A stretch of DNA of 33,653 bases from Rhodospirillales bacterium (GTDB lineage Bacteria; Pseudomonadota; Alphaproteobacteria; Rhodospirillales; GLO-3), in assembly GCA_003354135.1 (NCBI GenBank), contig PIVK01000030.1:1-33653 (forward strand), read 5' to 3'. The translations under genes and the position numbers were made by a program. Shown here one piece after another: positions 24,118 to 31,557 of the stretch (positions are counted from its first letter, which is position 1; the number at the start of each line of letters is the position of its first letter). Below the pieces are notes generated by a model. It was not told the DNA's origin. It did no database searches and saw only the letters and a list, made by a program, of their open reading frames with translations.

Positions 24118-24412
24118 TCACTCGTCGCTCATCCGACGGACGGTTTCGGAAAAGACGTGAAGCAGGCCGCGTACGAAGGGATCGGCCTTTTTGACCTTTT
24201 CTTCGAACATCTGGCGGTTGACGATGATCAGGACAGCTCCCTCCGACACACGTGCCGACGCCATGCGGGGCTTGTTGTCGATCAGGCCATCTCGCCGAAG
24301 ATGTCCACCGTCCACTCTGGACGACGGAGGCAACGCGGCCCTCCCGTCCCTCGCGGAACACGAAGGCCCCCTCGGGGTATCCCTTGCGGTTGAGGACAGT
24401 ATCACTTCCCAT
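24118..24412 (-). pseudogene. Cyclic-nucleotide-binding domain protein, disrupted
   Basis: The start (ATG at 24412 with AAGGAG upstream) and N-terminus YPEGAFVFREGREGRVASVVQSG are intact, and the end, LIDNKPRMASARVSEG to ETVRRMSDE before the TGA at 24118, is intact in another frame. Between them, a third frame reads VDIFGEMA: the family-typical GEMALIDxxPRMA block is broken by one missing base at about 24,287. The usual 15-20 residues between QSG and FGEM are also gone. The intact ancestor would be a single-domain cNMP sensor of about 120 residues. The good ribosome binding site implies recent loss, or a sequencing or assembly error for the frameshift part. Confidence 0.75.
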
Positions 24413-24424
24413 GGCTGTCTCCTT

Positions 24425-24454
24425 TCCCCGGGCCTCCCGTCCCCGGGCCTCCCA
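24425..24454. repeat. Tandem 15-bp duplication in the cNMP-protein leader
   Basis: TCCCCGGGCCTCCCG (24425-24439) is followed at once by TCCCCGGGCCTCCCA (24440-24454), 14 of 15 identical. It lies just upstream of the ribosome binding site of the disrupted gene. Confidence 0.7.
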
Positions 24455-24528
24455 CCTGATTCATCATACGACGAATCACCGGCTCCACCCCAGAGTTTCG
24501 CAACCCCGCCCCTCTGCGCTAGTGTGAT

Positions 24529-24581
24529 GGATTCGAAGTTCGAAAACCGCTTGCCCCATAATGATACGAACTTCGGATTCG
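24529..24581. repeat. Inverted repeat upstream of the Nudix gene
   Basis: GGATTCGAAGTTCG (24529-24542) and CGAACTTCGGATTCG (24567-24581) pair over 11 of 12 central positions across a 24-base spacer containing CATAATGATA. It lies between the divergent Nudix gene and cNMP pseudogene, so it could be a shared operator or a hairpin. No binding protein is assignable. Confidence 0.5.
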
Positions 24582-24621
24582 GGACGCTAAACTGTGCCGA
24601 TTTGGGGAAAAGGGAGAGGAT

Positions 24622-25068
24622 ATGGAACGCCGCTATCCGGACCATCCGGTGGTTGGGGTTGGGGCCGTGGTAGTCCAGAATCGGAGGGTCCTTCTGGTCA
24701 GACGCGCCAACCCGCCACGCCAAAACCAGTGGAGCCTTCCCGGCGGCGCCCAGGAACTGGGAGAAACAGTATTAGAAGCGGTCCGGCGCGAGGTTCTGGA
24801 GGAAACCGGAGTGAACGTCGAGGTGTTGGGCCTGGTCGATGTGACCGATTTCATCGAACGGGATGATGCGGGGCGTGTGCGTTACCATTTCACCCTGGTC
24901 GACGTCCTCGCCCGCTGGACGGATGGCACGCCCAAGGCGGGCGGGGATGCGGCCGATGTAGCCTGGTTTGCTGCCGAGGACATCCCCGGACTCGGCCTCG
25001 CCCCCGATACGGAACGGGTGATCGCCCAAGCACTGGAAAAGATCAACGCTCGTGGAAGCCCTGCTTGA
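24622..25068 (+). CDS. Nudix hydrolase
   Basis: 148 residues. The Nudix box is complete: [23 protein letters not shown] (about 36-58), matching GX5EX7REUXEEXGU with the metal-binding REVLEE glutamates. The N-terminal [22 protein letters not shown] and the C-terminal [14 protein letters not shown] are typical of short ADP-ribose/NTP-type housecleaning Nudix enzymes. It should hydrolyse a nucleoside diphosphate linked to another group, in the cytosol; the substrate is unknown. GGGAGAGG before the ATG supports the start. Its last 26 bases overlap the 3' end of the convergent HlyD-type gene. Confidence 0.92.
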   Translation: MERRYPDHPVVGVGAVVVQNRRVLLVRRANPPRQNQWSLPGGAQELGETVLEAVRREVLEETGVNVEVLGLVDVTDFIERDDAGRVRYHFTLVDVLARWTDGTPKAGGDAADVAWFAAEDIPGLGLAPDTERVIAQALEKINARGSPA

Positions 25069-26404
25069 TCGCGACATAGACCGGTTTCAACAGGTATTGC
25101 AGCAAGGTCTTCTTGCCTGTGTGGATGTCCGCCTGCACGGTCATGCCAGGCAGCACTTGGTTGCGTTCCGGATCGAAACCGGCATAGGACCGGTCCAACG
25201 AGACGGTCCCTCTGTAGTACGGCTCGCCCGTCATCTCATCCAGGAAAGTCGTGGCAGAGATATCCTTCAATTCCCCGGTAATTCCGCCGTAGCGTGAGAA
25301 GTCATAGGTCACCACCTTGGTCGTCACCGGCAGTCCAACACGGACATGGCCGATGTCCCGGGTGCTGATGCGTGCTTCGACGACGAGTTCCTCCCCCAGC
25401 GGCACGACCACTAGGACAACGCCTCCCGGCGGAATCACGCCACCAACGGTGGTGTGGGTCTGCATACCCTTGACGATGCCCCGGACGGGGGCCTTGATCT
25501 CCAGACGGCGGACCCGGTCGCGGAGCTTGGCAATGGTCTCGCGCACCTGTGCCAGTTCGGCTGTCACGCCCCCCATTTCGGTCAGGGTGTTCTCGCCGAT
25601 CTCCGAGTTCAGTTCCGTCATTCGGTTCTCGGACTCCTTTAGGGCCTCCTGACCGACCTCGCGCTCGCCCTTAATCCGGGACAGGTCGCCTTCTGTCTGG
25701 TTGATCTCCCGCTTGAGATTGAGCACGACGACCTTGGTCGTCAGTCCGTCCTTGAGGAGTTTTTCGCGCATGGCAAGCTCTTCCCTGAGCAACTTGATGC
25801 TGCCCATAAGGTTGGCTTCGCGTTTGTCAAACGGCCTCAGATCTGCCTTGCGTTGCTCGATCTGCTTGTCGATGACCTCGCGCCTGGCAATCCGCGACAC
25901 CATTTGGCTTTCGAAGATGCTTTTCTGGTCTTCGATCATCTCCAGGTATCTCCCGGAACCAACAACGGCCTCAAAGTCAGGCTGGCGGCCGGAGGCAAAG
26001 GCCCGCAACCGTTCCGCCTTGAAGGCCAGTCCCACGCGGCGCGCCTGCATCTGCTCCAGTTCGGACAGGGATGCCGAGAGGTCAAGACGCAGAAGCACCT
26101 GCCCAGCCTCCACTATGTCACCCGCAGACACTAGGATCTCGGAAATGATACCGCCTTCCAGGTGTTGGACGTTCTGCACCTGACCCGCCGGCACCACCTC
26201 GCCCAGAGCCACCGCGACCTCGTCGATATCGGTGATCGCCGCCCAGATGATGAAGGCGGTGACGACTGCGGCAATGGCCAGGGTAGCGAAACGGATCAAG
26301 CCCGAACTGCCCCCTTCCTCCAGCAGCACCGATTGCGCCAAGTAGCGTGTCTGCCTATCTCCACGCTTGATGGACTTATTGGTCTCGACGTGTCTGGTGT
26401 TCAT
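25043..26404 (-). CDS. HlyD/PrtE-family type I secretion periplasmic adaptor
   Basis: 453 residues. A single N-terminal membrane segment (about 37-58, [20 protein letters not shown]) follows a short cytosolic tail. The lipoyl half-motif [35 protein letters not shown] comes next, then a long coiled-coil hairpin (about 120-290). The second lipoyl half and beta-barrel region ([23 protein letters not shown]) precede [25 protein letters not shown], the standard HlyD ending. It joins the inner-membrane ABC transporter to a TolC-type channel. It is last in the operon, its ATG overlapping the second ABC gene by four bases. No TolC homologue is in the window. Confidence 0.95.
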   Translation of the reverse strand: MNTRHVETNKSIKRGDRQTRYLAQSVLLEEGGSSGLIRFATLAIAAVVTAFIIWAAITDIDEVAVALGEVVPAGQVQNVQHLEGGIISEILVSAGDIVEAGQVLLRLDLSASLSELEQMQARRVGLAFKAERLRAFASGRQPDFEAVVGSGRYLEMIEDQKSIFESQMVSRIARREVIDKQIEQRKADLRPFDKREANLMGSIKLLREELAMREKLLKDGLTTKVVVLNLKREINQTEGDLSRIKGEREVGQEALKESENRMTELNSEIGENTLTEMGGVTAELAQVRETIAKLRDRVRRLEIKAPVRGIVKGMQTHTTVGGVIPPGGVVLVVVPLGEELVVEARISTRDIGHVRVGLPVTTKVVTYDFSRYGGITGELKDISATTFLDEMTGEPYYRGTVSLDRSYAGFDPERNQVLPGMTVQADIHTGKKTLLQYLLKPVYVAIKQGFHER

Positions 26405-28650
26405 ACGAAGTCCTTCGGCATTTGGGCCCGCACCTGCTCCGCCGGACCGAAAGCTCTCAAATGCCCAGCGTCCAGCCAGACAATGGAGTCGGCAAGCTGC
26501 AGGTGGCTCGGTCGATGAGTAACGATGAATATGGAGACCTCACCCTTCATTTCGGCGATCCGCTGCATAAGGAACTTGTCGCCTTCGAAATCGAGACTGT
26601 TACCAGGCTCGTCCAGCAACAAGATGCGCGACCGTTTGATATAGCCGCGCGCAAGGTTCAACCGCTGCATCAGGCTGGCCGTCAGCTTGCTCTGTCCCTG
26701 ATCCCCGATGCGGACATCGAATCCACGCCGCTCCCACGTGCCGGTGCCCTGGCTAAGCGCCAATACGTCATCGAGCGCACCGGCCTGGTTAACGGCCCAA
26801 TGGAGGTCTTCATCGGTGGCAAGTGGATTGGCTAGGCGGAGATTTTGAGAAACGGTTCCGTAATAGAATTGCGGAATCTGGGGCACGTAGGACACAGCAT
26901 GGCGCAGCTCGATGGGATCAATCTGACGAATATCCGTGCCATCGACGCGCACCCCGCCAGCCTGAGGCTGATACATGGCAATGATCAGCTTTAGGACGGT
27001 AGATTTTCCCGAACCGTTGCCGCCCACGACCGCCACCACCTGACCCGGTTCGACGTCGAAGTCGACGCCGACCAGAGCCGGGTCCGTTTCGGGCGAATAC
27101 CGCAGAGAGACGCGCGAGAAGGTCACGCGCCCCTGGAAACTGCGTATGGGTCGCACAAGCTGTCCCGGCTGGCGCTCACCTTTGATGTTCATCAGATTGT
27201 TGATCTGACGGATGCTGGAACGGACCTGGGTCAGCCGGGCAAGAGACAGGAACGCCGTCTGCAACGGCCCCACGACCCGCCACACGAGAATCATGCAGGC
27301 CACCAGGGCGCCGACCGTCATCTCCCCGTCCAGCACCCTGAAGACACCCAGCGCCACCGTGGCAACAGCGGACGACACCATGAGGACGTGCGCCAGCGCA
27401 TTGGCGATGGAGGAGAACTTGCTCGTGACGTAGCCCGTCAGCGCCGCCTTCGCCGAAAGGTCCCGATAACGCGCCATCCACGTCTTTTCGGCCCCGCATG
27501 TCTTGATCTCCAGGATGTTGTTCAGCGTTTCAACCACGAACTCCTGCTTCCGGGTTCCATCGCGCGCGCCTTTGGAAACTGCGCGCCGCATGAATGGGCC
27601 CATGCCCCAGCCGAGCAGAGCGTAGGCTACGATCATGACCACCGGCACGACAGCCAAAGGCCCGCCCAAGACCGCGATGACCGTGAGGAAAATCGTGACG
27701 AAAGGCAGTTCGAACGGGATCATGGCCATGGGGCCAGTGAAAAATTCGCGTATGTTCTCGAAGTCCTTGACCCGGGCTATCTGCGCGCCCAAACCCGCCC
27801 GTTCGGTAAAGGCCGGCATCAGGAACAAAATCTTCTGGAAAACCAAATTTCCAATCAGCGTATCCAACCGCGCGCCGACAAAGGCCATCACCCGGTTTCG
27901 GAGGTTCCTGAGAGCGGCATCACAGAGGATGGCAATGGCGACCCCCACGGAAAAATAAGCCAGGGTGGAGAGGGAACCGGTCGCGACGACCTTGTCGTAA
28001 ACGGCCATGACGAACAATGGTGTCGCCAAAGCCAGCAAGCTGAGCAGGAAAGTCAGGCCGAAAACTTGGTACACCAGAGGGATGAAGCGATCGGTGACGG
28101 TCTTGAACCAGCCCACCTTGGCCTGCGAGTAGATCAGTTCGTCTTCTTCGATGCGACGGAAGAAGTAGGCGGTCCCGCGGCCCAGGCTACGGGGAACCAC
28201 CATATACTGCTGCTGGCCGCCGTCGAAGACCCGCACGTCATGGCCCTCCTCCAGGCCAATCAGTACCATGGCATAGCCGTTTTCGGGCAGAAACAGGCAG
28301 GGCATGTTGCGCGGATCCAGCCGCTTCAGGTTGATGCGCAACGGCCGGCTCTCATAGTGCAACTGCGCCAGAATGTTGCGGAACGACGTGAGGTCCAGGC
28401 CGTCGATAAAGTGCGGCACCGATTCCGCGACGTGGCGGGGATCGCCCCGCCATTCCAAGGCCTCCAGGAGGGGCATGACGCAAGCGGCCAGATCCGTCTG
28501 GTTCTTTAGCGCGGCCAACCCCGGAGGCACGGACGATTTCAAGTGCTTGCCCGAAGCACCTGGGCCACCGGAGGGCATGCCGGGAACGGATGCCGCTGCC
28601 TGCGACTCCCCTTCTTCTTTCTCCTCGATTTTGAAAAAGCCCTTAAACAT
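26401..28650 (-). CDS. Type I secretion ABC transporter with inactive C39-like domain (second ABC of the operon)
   Basis: 749 residues. A polar N-terminus (1-50) is followed by a C39-peptidase-like domain (about 50-190). The catalytic Cys position reads TDLAAC rather than CG and the His position reads GYAMVLIGL, so it is a non-cleaving substrate-binding domain as in HlyB. The ABC membrane domain (about 200-480) and ATPase domain (about 510-745) follow. Walker A GGNGSGKST, the Q-loop YVPQIP, Walker B ILLLDEP and H-loop THRPSH are normal. The signature reads LTASLMQR where LSGGQxQR is expected, so both signature glycines are lost. Same strand as the first ABC gene, with a small gene between. 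It probably forms a heterodimer with that protein. Confidence 0.92.
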   Translation of the reverse strand: MFKGFFKIEEKEEGESQAAASVPGMPSGGPGASGKHLKSSVPPGLAALKNQTDLAACVMPLLEALEWRGDPRHVAESVPHFIDGLDLTSFRNILAQLHYESRPLRINLKRLDPRNMPCLFLPENGYAMVLIGLEEGHDVRVFDGGQQQYMVVPRSLGRGTAYFFRRIEEDELIYSQAKVGWFKTVTDRFIPLVYQVFGLTFLLSLLALATPLFVMAVYDKVVATGSLSTLAYFSVGVAIAILCDAALRNLRNRVMAFVGARLDTLIGNLVFQKILFLMPAFTERAGLGAQIARVKDFENIREFFTGPMAMIPFELPFVTIFLTVIAVLGGPLAVVPVVMIVAYALLGWGMGPFMRRAVSKGARDGTRKQEFVVETLNNILEIKTCGAEKTWMARYRDLSAKAALTGYVTSKFSSIANALAHVLMVSSAVATVALGVFRVLDGEMTVGALVACMILVWRVVGPLQTAFLSLARLTQVRSSIRQINNLMNIKGERQPGQLVRPIRSFQGRVTFSRVSLRYSPETDPALVGVDFDVEPGQVVAVVGGNGSGKSTVLKLIIAMYQPQAGGVRVDGTDIRQIDPIELRHAVSYVPQIPQFYYGTVSQNLRLANPLATDEDLHWAVNQAGALDDVLALSQGTGTWERRGFDVRIGDQGQSKLTASLMQRLNLARGYIKRSRILLLDEPGNSLDFEGDKFLMQRIAEMKGEVSIFIVTHRPSHLQLADSIVWLDAGHLRAFGPAEQVRAQMPKDFV

Positions 28651-28663
28651 TACCCTTCTTCCG

Positions 28664-28846
28664 TCATCGCGTCCGCCGGTCCATGTTCATCCCGGACATC
28701 CATTCAGACGGCTTCTCCGATAGGTAAACCACCCGGCCGGCAGCCGGAATCAAGCCGATCCCCGCACCCGGCCCACCATTCGTCTCACAAGAGCCGTTGG
28801 ATGCAGGGACATCAAGAGCTTCGATTTTTTTCAGCGTCTGTTTCAT
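28664..28846 (-). CDS. Small 60-residue protein within the secretion operon
   Basis: 60 residues, not recognised. The ATG overlaps the stop codon of the first ABC gene by four bases (ATGA at 28843-28846), and the stop lies 13 bases before the second ABC gene, so it is placed like a real, coupled gene. The N-terminus is basic and helical (MKQTLKKIEALDV). A Gly-rich middle follows with one Cys (SNGSCETNGGPGAGIGL), then RVVYLSEKPSEWMSG and a basic end. There is no signal peptide or membrane segment. The GG in the middle invites comparison with leader peptides, but the neighbouring C39-like domain lacks its protease residues. It might be an accessory factor, a small substrate, or a non-functional filler ORF. 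The ribosome binding site is weak (CCGGA). Confidence 0.55.
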   Translation of the reverse strand: MKQTLKKIEALDVPASNGSCETNGGPGAGIGLIPAAGRVVYLSEKPSEWMSGMNMDRRTR

Positions 28847-30618
28847 TCCGGTCTTTTTGCCTCGATAAACGAATACCGTGAGCGCTTGGCGCGAAACTGC
28901 GTCATCCCATCACCATGCTCGCGGAGCGTTAGAGTGCCTTCCCTGAGGTCGTAAATCCGATCCGATATCTTGAGAAACGACGGTCGGGAGGTAACCAGTA
29001 CGATGGTCACACGGCGGGCAAGCTTTTCCAGAAGAGCCTTCAACATGGCGTCGCCCGCCGCATCCATCGCCGTGTTGGCCTCGTCAAATAGGATGAGACG
29101 CGGTTTGTCAACCAAAGCCCTCGCAATGGCGATCCGCTGTTTGACGCCGCGCGGCAACGTTTCCGTCACCGTGTCTCCGGTCTTGGTGTCATAACCGAAC
29201 GGCATGTGGGCCACAACGTCGTCCAATCCCAAAAGCCGCGCCACGTCAAGGGCGTCCTCCTCCTTCTCGGGCCGGAACATAGTGATGTTTTCGAGCAGAG
29301 TCCCACCGAACAGGACGGCCTCCTGCGGCAGATAAGCGATCTGGGAGCGGATGCTCACCGGGTCATAGTCCTCGAAAGCATGACCCCCGATCAAGACCGA
29401 GCCACTAACCGGCTTAAGGATGGCCATCATTATATGCAACAACGTCGTTTTGCCGCTGATGTTGCCGCCTGAAATTCCCACCGTTTCCCCCGGCTCTATG
29501 CGCAAGGTCACATTCTTGATGATGTCAGGCAGGACCTCGTCATCTGGGCCCTTGCCGTAATTGAAGGTCACGTCCCTGAGTTCGAGAGGACCTTCGATTA
29601 GCGGCAGTTGCGGGAGGCCCTTCGGCGCCTCGGGCCTTATCTCGAACAGTTTCAGGGCCCGATCCCGCGCCAGACGGATGGCCTGGTAGCGCGTCCACAT
29701 ACCAGCCGCCTTCTGCATGGGCGCCATGGAGCGCCCTGACAGCATGGTGCAGGCCGCCAAGCCGCCGATGGTCAACATCCCGTCGATCACGTAGGTGGCA
29801 CCGAACCCGACGACCATGAACATGTTCAGTTGGCTGAAGAAGGCGCCAACCCCCGTGGCCCGAGCATTGCCCAACGCCACGTCGCGGTTCCAGGTGGCAC
29901 AGCCTTCCTGCAGACGCTCGTAGCGGCGCAGCATCTGCTCCTCCATGGACATGGCCTTCACCGTATGCACCTTGCCCAGGACTTGGACGATAAAATCGAA
30001 CCGCCGGTCATCGGCCGTTGAGCGTTCGTGCAGGGAGTGGCGCAGGCCCCGCCCTACCAGAACAGCAGAAAGGACAAACATGATCCCCAGAGACACCGGC
30101 ACCAAGGCCAGCCATCCCGCGAGATAGGCGATCACACTGATGAATAGAATTGCAAACGGCAGATCCAGCAGGTTGAGGATGGCCTGGCCCGCGTAGAACT
30201 CCCTCAATGTGTTGAGCGAGGAGAACAGCTCCATGTGCATCCCCACCCCCAATTTCTTGTAATCGACGATATCGCTGCTCAGAACACGGTCGACACCGCT
30301 AGAACCGGCCATATGGTCGAAGCGCGCGCCCATCCAGCCGCTGACCAAGGACCTCGCTACCCTCAGGATTCCCTCCAGGACCAGGGCACAGCCCACCACC
30401 AGGAGGAGCAGGGACAACGTTCCCAGACCCTTACTGGGCAGAATGCGATCGTAGATCTGGAGCAGTGTCAACGGCATCGCCAGGGCAAGGACGTTGATAA
30501 ACAGGGTCGCCACCACCAGGTCCACCCAGCCACCCGGTATCATGCCCATGCGACCGAGGCTTGTCGGCCTGCTATCCGTCGCGTGGGTCTGTCTGGCCAT
30601 TGCTCCCGTTCCCAGCAT
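28843..30618 (-). CDS. Type I secretion ABC transporter lacking H-loop His (first ABC of the operon)
   Basis: 591 residues from the ATG at 30618, with GAGGA upstream; an ATG 18 bases later, with GGGAG, is also possible, and the extension to 30702 is not supported. It has no C39-like domain. Membrane segments start at once (VDLVVATLFINVLALAMPL, then LLQIYDRILPSKGLGTL, a type I secretion hallmark). The ATPase domain has Walker A GGNISGKTT, the Q-loop YLPQEA, signature LPRGVKQR (second signature Gly kept) and Walker B LILFDEA with the catalytic Glu. The H-loop reads VTSRPSF, Ser in place of His, so its own ATP site should be slow or inactive. It heads the operon of ABC, small protein, ABC and HlyD. 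Confidence 0.9.
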   Translation of the reverse strand: MLGTGAMARQTHATDSRPTSLGRMGMIPGGWVDLVVATLFINVLALAMPLTLLQIYDRILPSKGLGTLSLLLLVVGCALVLEGILRVARSLVSGWMGARFDHMAGSSGVDRVLSSDIVDYKKLGVGMHMELFSSLNTLREFYAGQAILNLLDLPFAILFISVIAYLAGWLALVPVSLGIMFVLSAVLVGRGLRHSLHERSTADDRRFDFIVQVLGKVHTVKAMSMEEQMLRRYERLQEGCATWNRDVALGNARATGVGAFFSQLNMFMVVGFGATYVIDGMLTIGGLAACTMLSGRSMAPMQKAAGMWTRYQAIRLARDRALKLFEIRPEAPKGLPQLPLIEGPLELRDVTFNYGKGPDDEVLPDIIKNVTLRIEPGETVGISGGNISGKTTLLHIMMAILKPVSGSVLIGGHAFEDYDPVSIRSQIAYLPQEAVLFGGTLLENITMFRPEKEEDALDVARLLGLDDVVAHMPFGYDTKTGDTVTETLPRGVKQRIAIARALVDKPRLILFDEANTAMDAAGDAMLKALLEKLARRVTIVLVTSRPSFLKISDRIYDLREGTLTLREHGDGMTQFRAKRSRYSFIEAKRPE

Positions 30619-31057
30619 CTCTGTTTCCTCGATCCGTACGACCCATAAGGCAGTACGCCCATCAAGCCGCTGGAGGCATGCGCGAACCACACGGCTTCTC
30701 AATAAATCCGTACACTTGGAATACTTAAGAAATTATTACAGGTTATCAATCACCTAATTAATTATGATCGAGCATTAACCCTCAAATTCGCAGGCTGCTT
30801 TTTCGTAGCCCCTTGATCTGACTCCGTGATTTTTGCCAAATTCAAAGTGGAATGACGAAATTTTAGAGGGGCTTTCGACGGCGCTACGAGCCCTCCGTGT
30901 GGGGTGCAAACTTATGCCCCCCCTAACCGACGGAGTGCCCTGGCCATGACAGCGCTGGAGTTATTTCACGTCCCGACCGACCTCGAAGCGCATATAGCTG
31001 TCGGCCAGCGGGACATAATTGCTGGATTTTCACGTCAAGTGCAACACCTGATGTTTT
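30619..31057. other. Intergenic region upstream of the secretion operon; unassigned debris
   Basis: About 440 bases. The AT-rich stretch 30,715-30,790 probably holds the minus-strand promoter. On that strand TTGATA, a 17-base spacer and AAGTAT (3 of 6) is the best pair, which is weak. From 30,800 to 31,057 the sequence has no convincing gene. A GAGGG/CCCTC hairpin with a bulge lies at 30,866-30,896. GGGACATAATTGCTGGATTTTCACGTC near 31,010 has the look of an insertion-sequence end, but no partner end was found. The plus-strand ORF 30904-31110 lacks a ribosome binding site. Confidence 0.4.
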
Positions 31058-31557
31058 TTAACAGCAGTTCTCATTATGGCATCGAGTTTGAGTGTCTTGG
31101 TGTTGGGTGATGGTGCGGATGTGTTCGAAGAGGCGGGCTCTTGCGCCGAGTTTTTGTTTGGCCTCGCGCCATGCGGCGACGATGAGGTTGCGCGTCGAGC
31201 ACTGCGGGCAATGGATCTTGCGCGAACGGAAGTGCTCCGAGCCGTCCAGTGCGATCAGCGTCCGGTCGCCCAGACGACGCATCGGCTCCAGACCGCCGCC
31301 CTCATCCAGATCCTTGAGTATGCGGGAGAAAACCTGATCAAAATGATCCGTCTGTACCCCGTCCAGCATTTGGCGGATGTGGTTGTCCGTGGGAATCGCC
31401 GTCATCCCGAACAGGGTCTCGGCGTTCGAACGGCCCCGCATTTCCCCCAATGTCCGCTGGTGAGACAGAAACGACGGGCTCTGCATGAAAAATACCGAGA
31501 ACGCCGCCAAGCCGATGTCCGCCCCGGTCTCCTCGCTCGTGTCCCGAATTCACCACG
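31058..31557 (-). pseudogene. Transposase remnant (DDE type), truncated with probable internal deletion
   Basis: The minus strand from about 31,555 reads IRDTSEETGADIGLAAFSVFFMQSPSFLSHQR, GRSNAETLFGMTAIPTDNHIRQMLDGV, then LIALDGSEHFRSRKIHCPQCSTR. These are the N-terminal third of a DDE transposase of an unclassified (ISNCY/IS4-like) group, with the first catalytic Asp in ALDG. There is no start codon: a stop precedes the fragment. After CSTR the sequence jumps to NLIVAAWREAKQKLGARARLFEHIRTITQHQ, which resembles the C-terminal end of such proteins, so about 200 central residues with the other catalytic residues appear to be deleted. It ends at the stop of the adjacent secreted-protein gene. 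The family name is from remembered motifs. Confidence 0.7.

Noticed and set aside
24622-25068. Nudix gene as mutT
   Set aside because: The Nudix box is clear but nothing in the sequence separates MutT from other short Nudix hydrolases, so no symbol is given.
27388-28509. 373-codon plus-strand ORF
   Set aside because: Antisense to the second ABC transporter gene.
30904-31110. 68-codon plus-strand ORF
   Set aside because: No ribosome binding site; it runs into the transposase fragment on the other strand.
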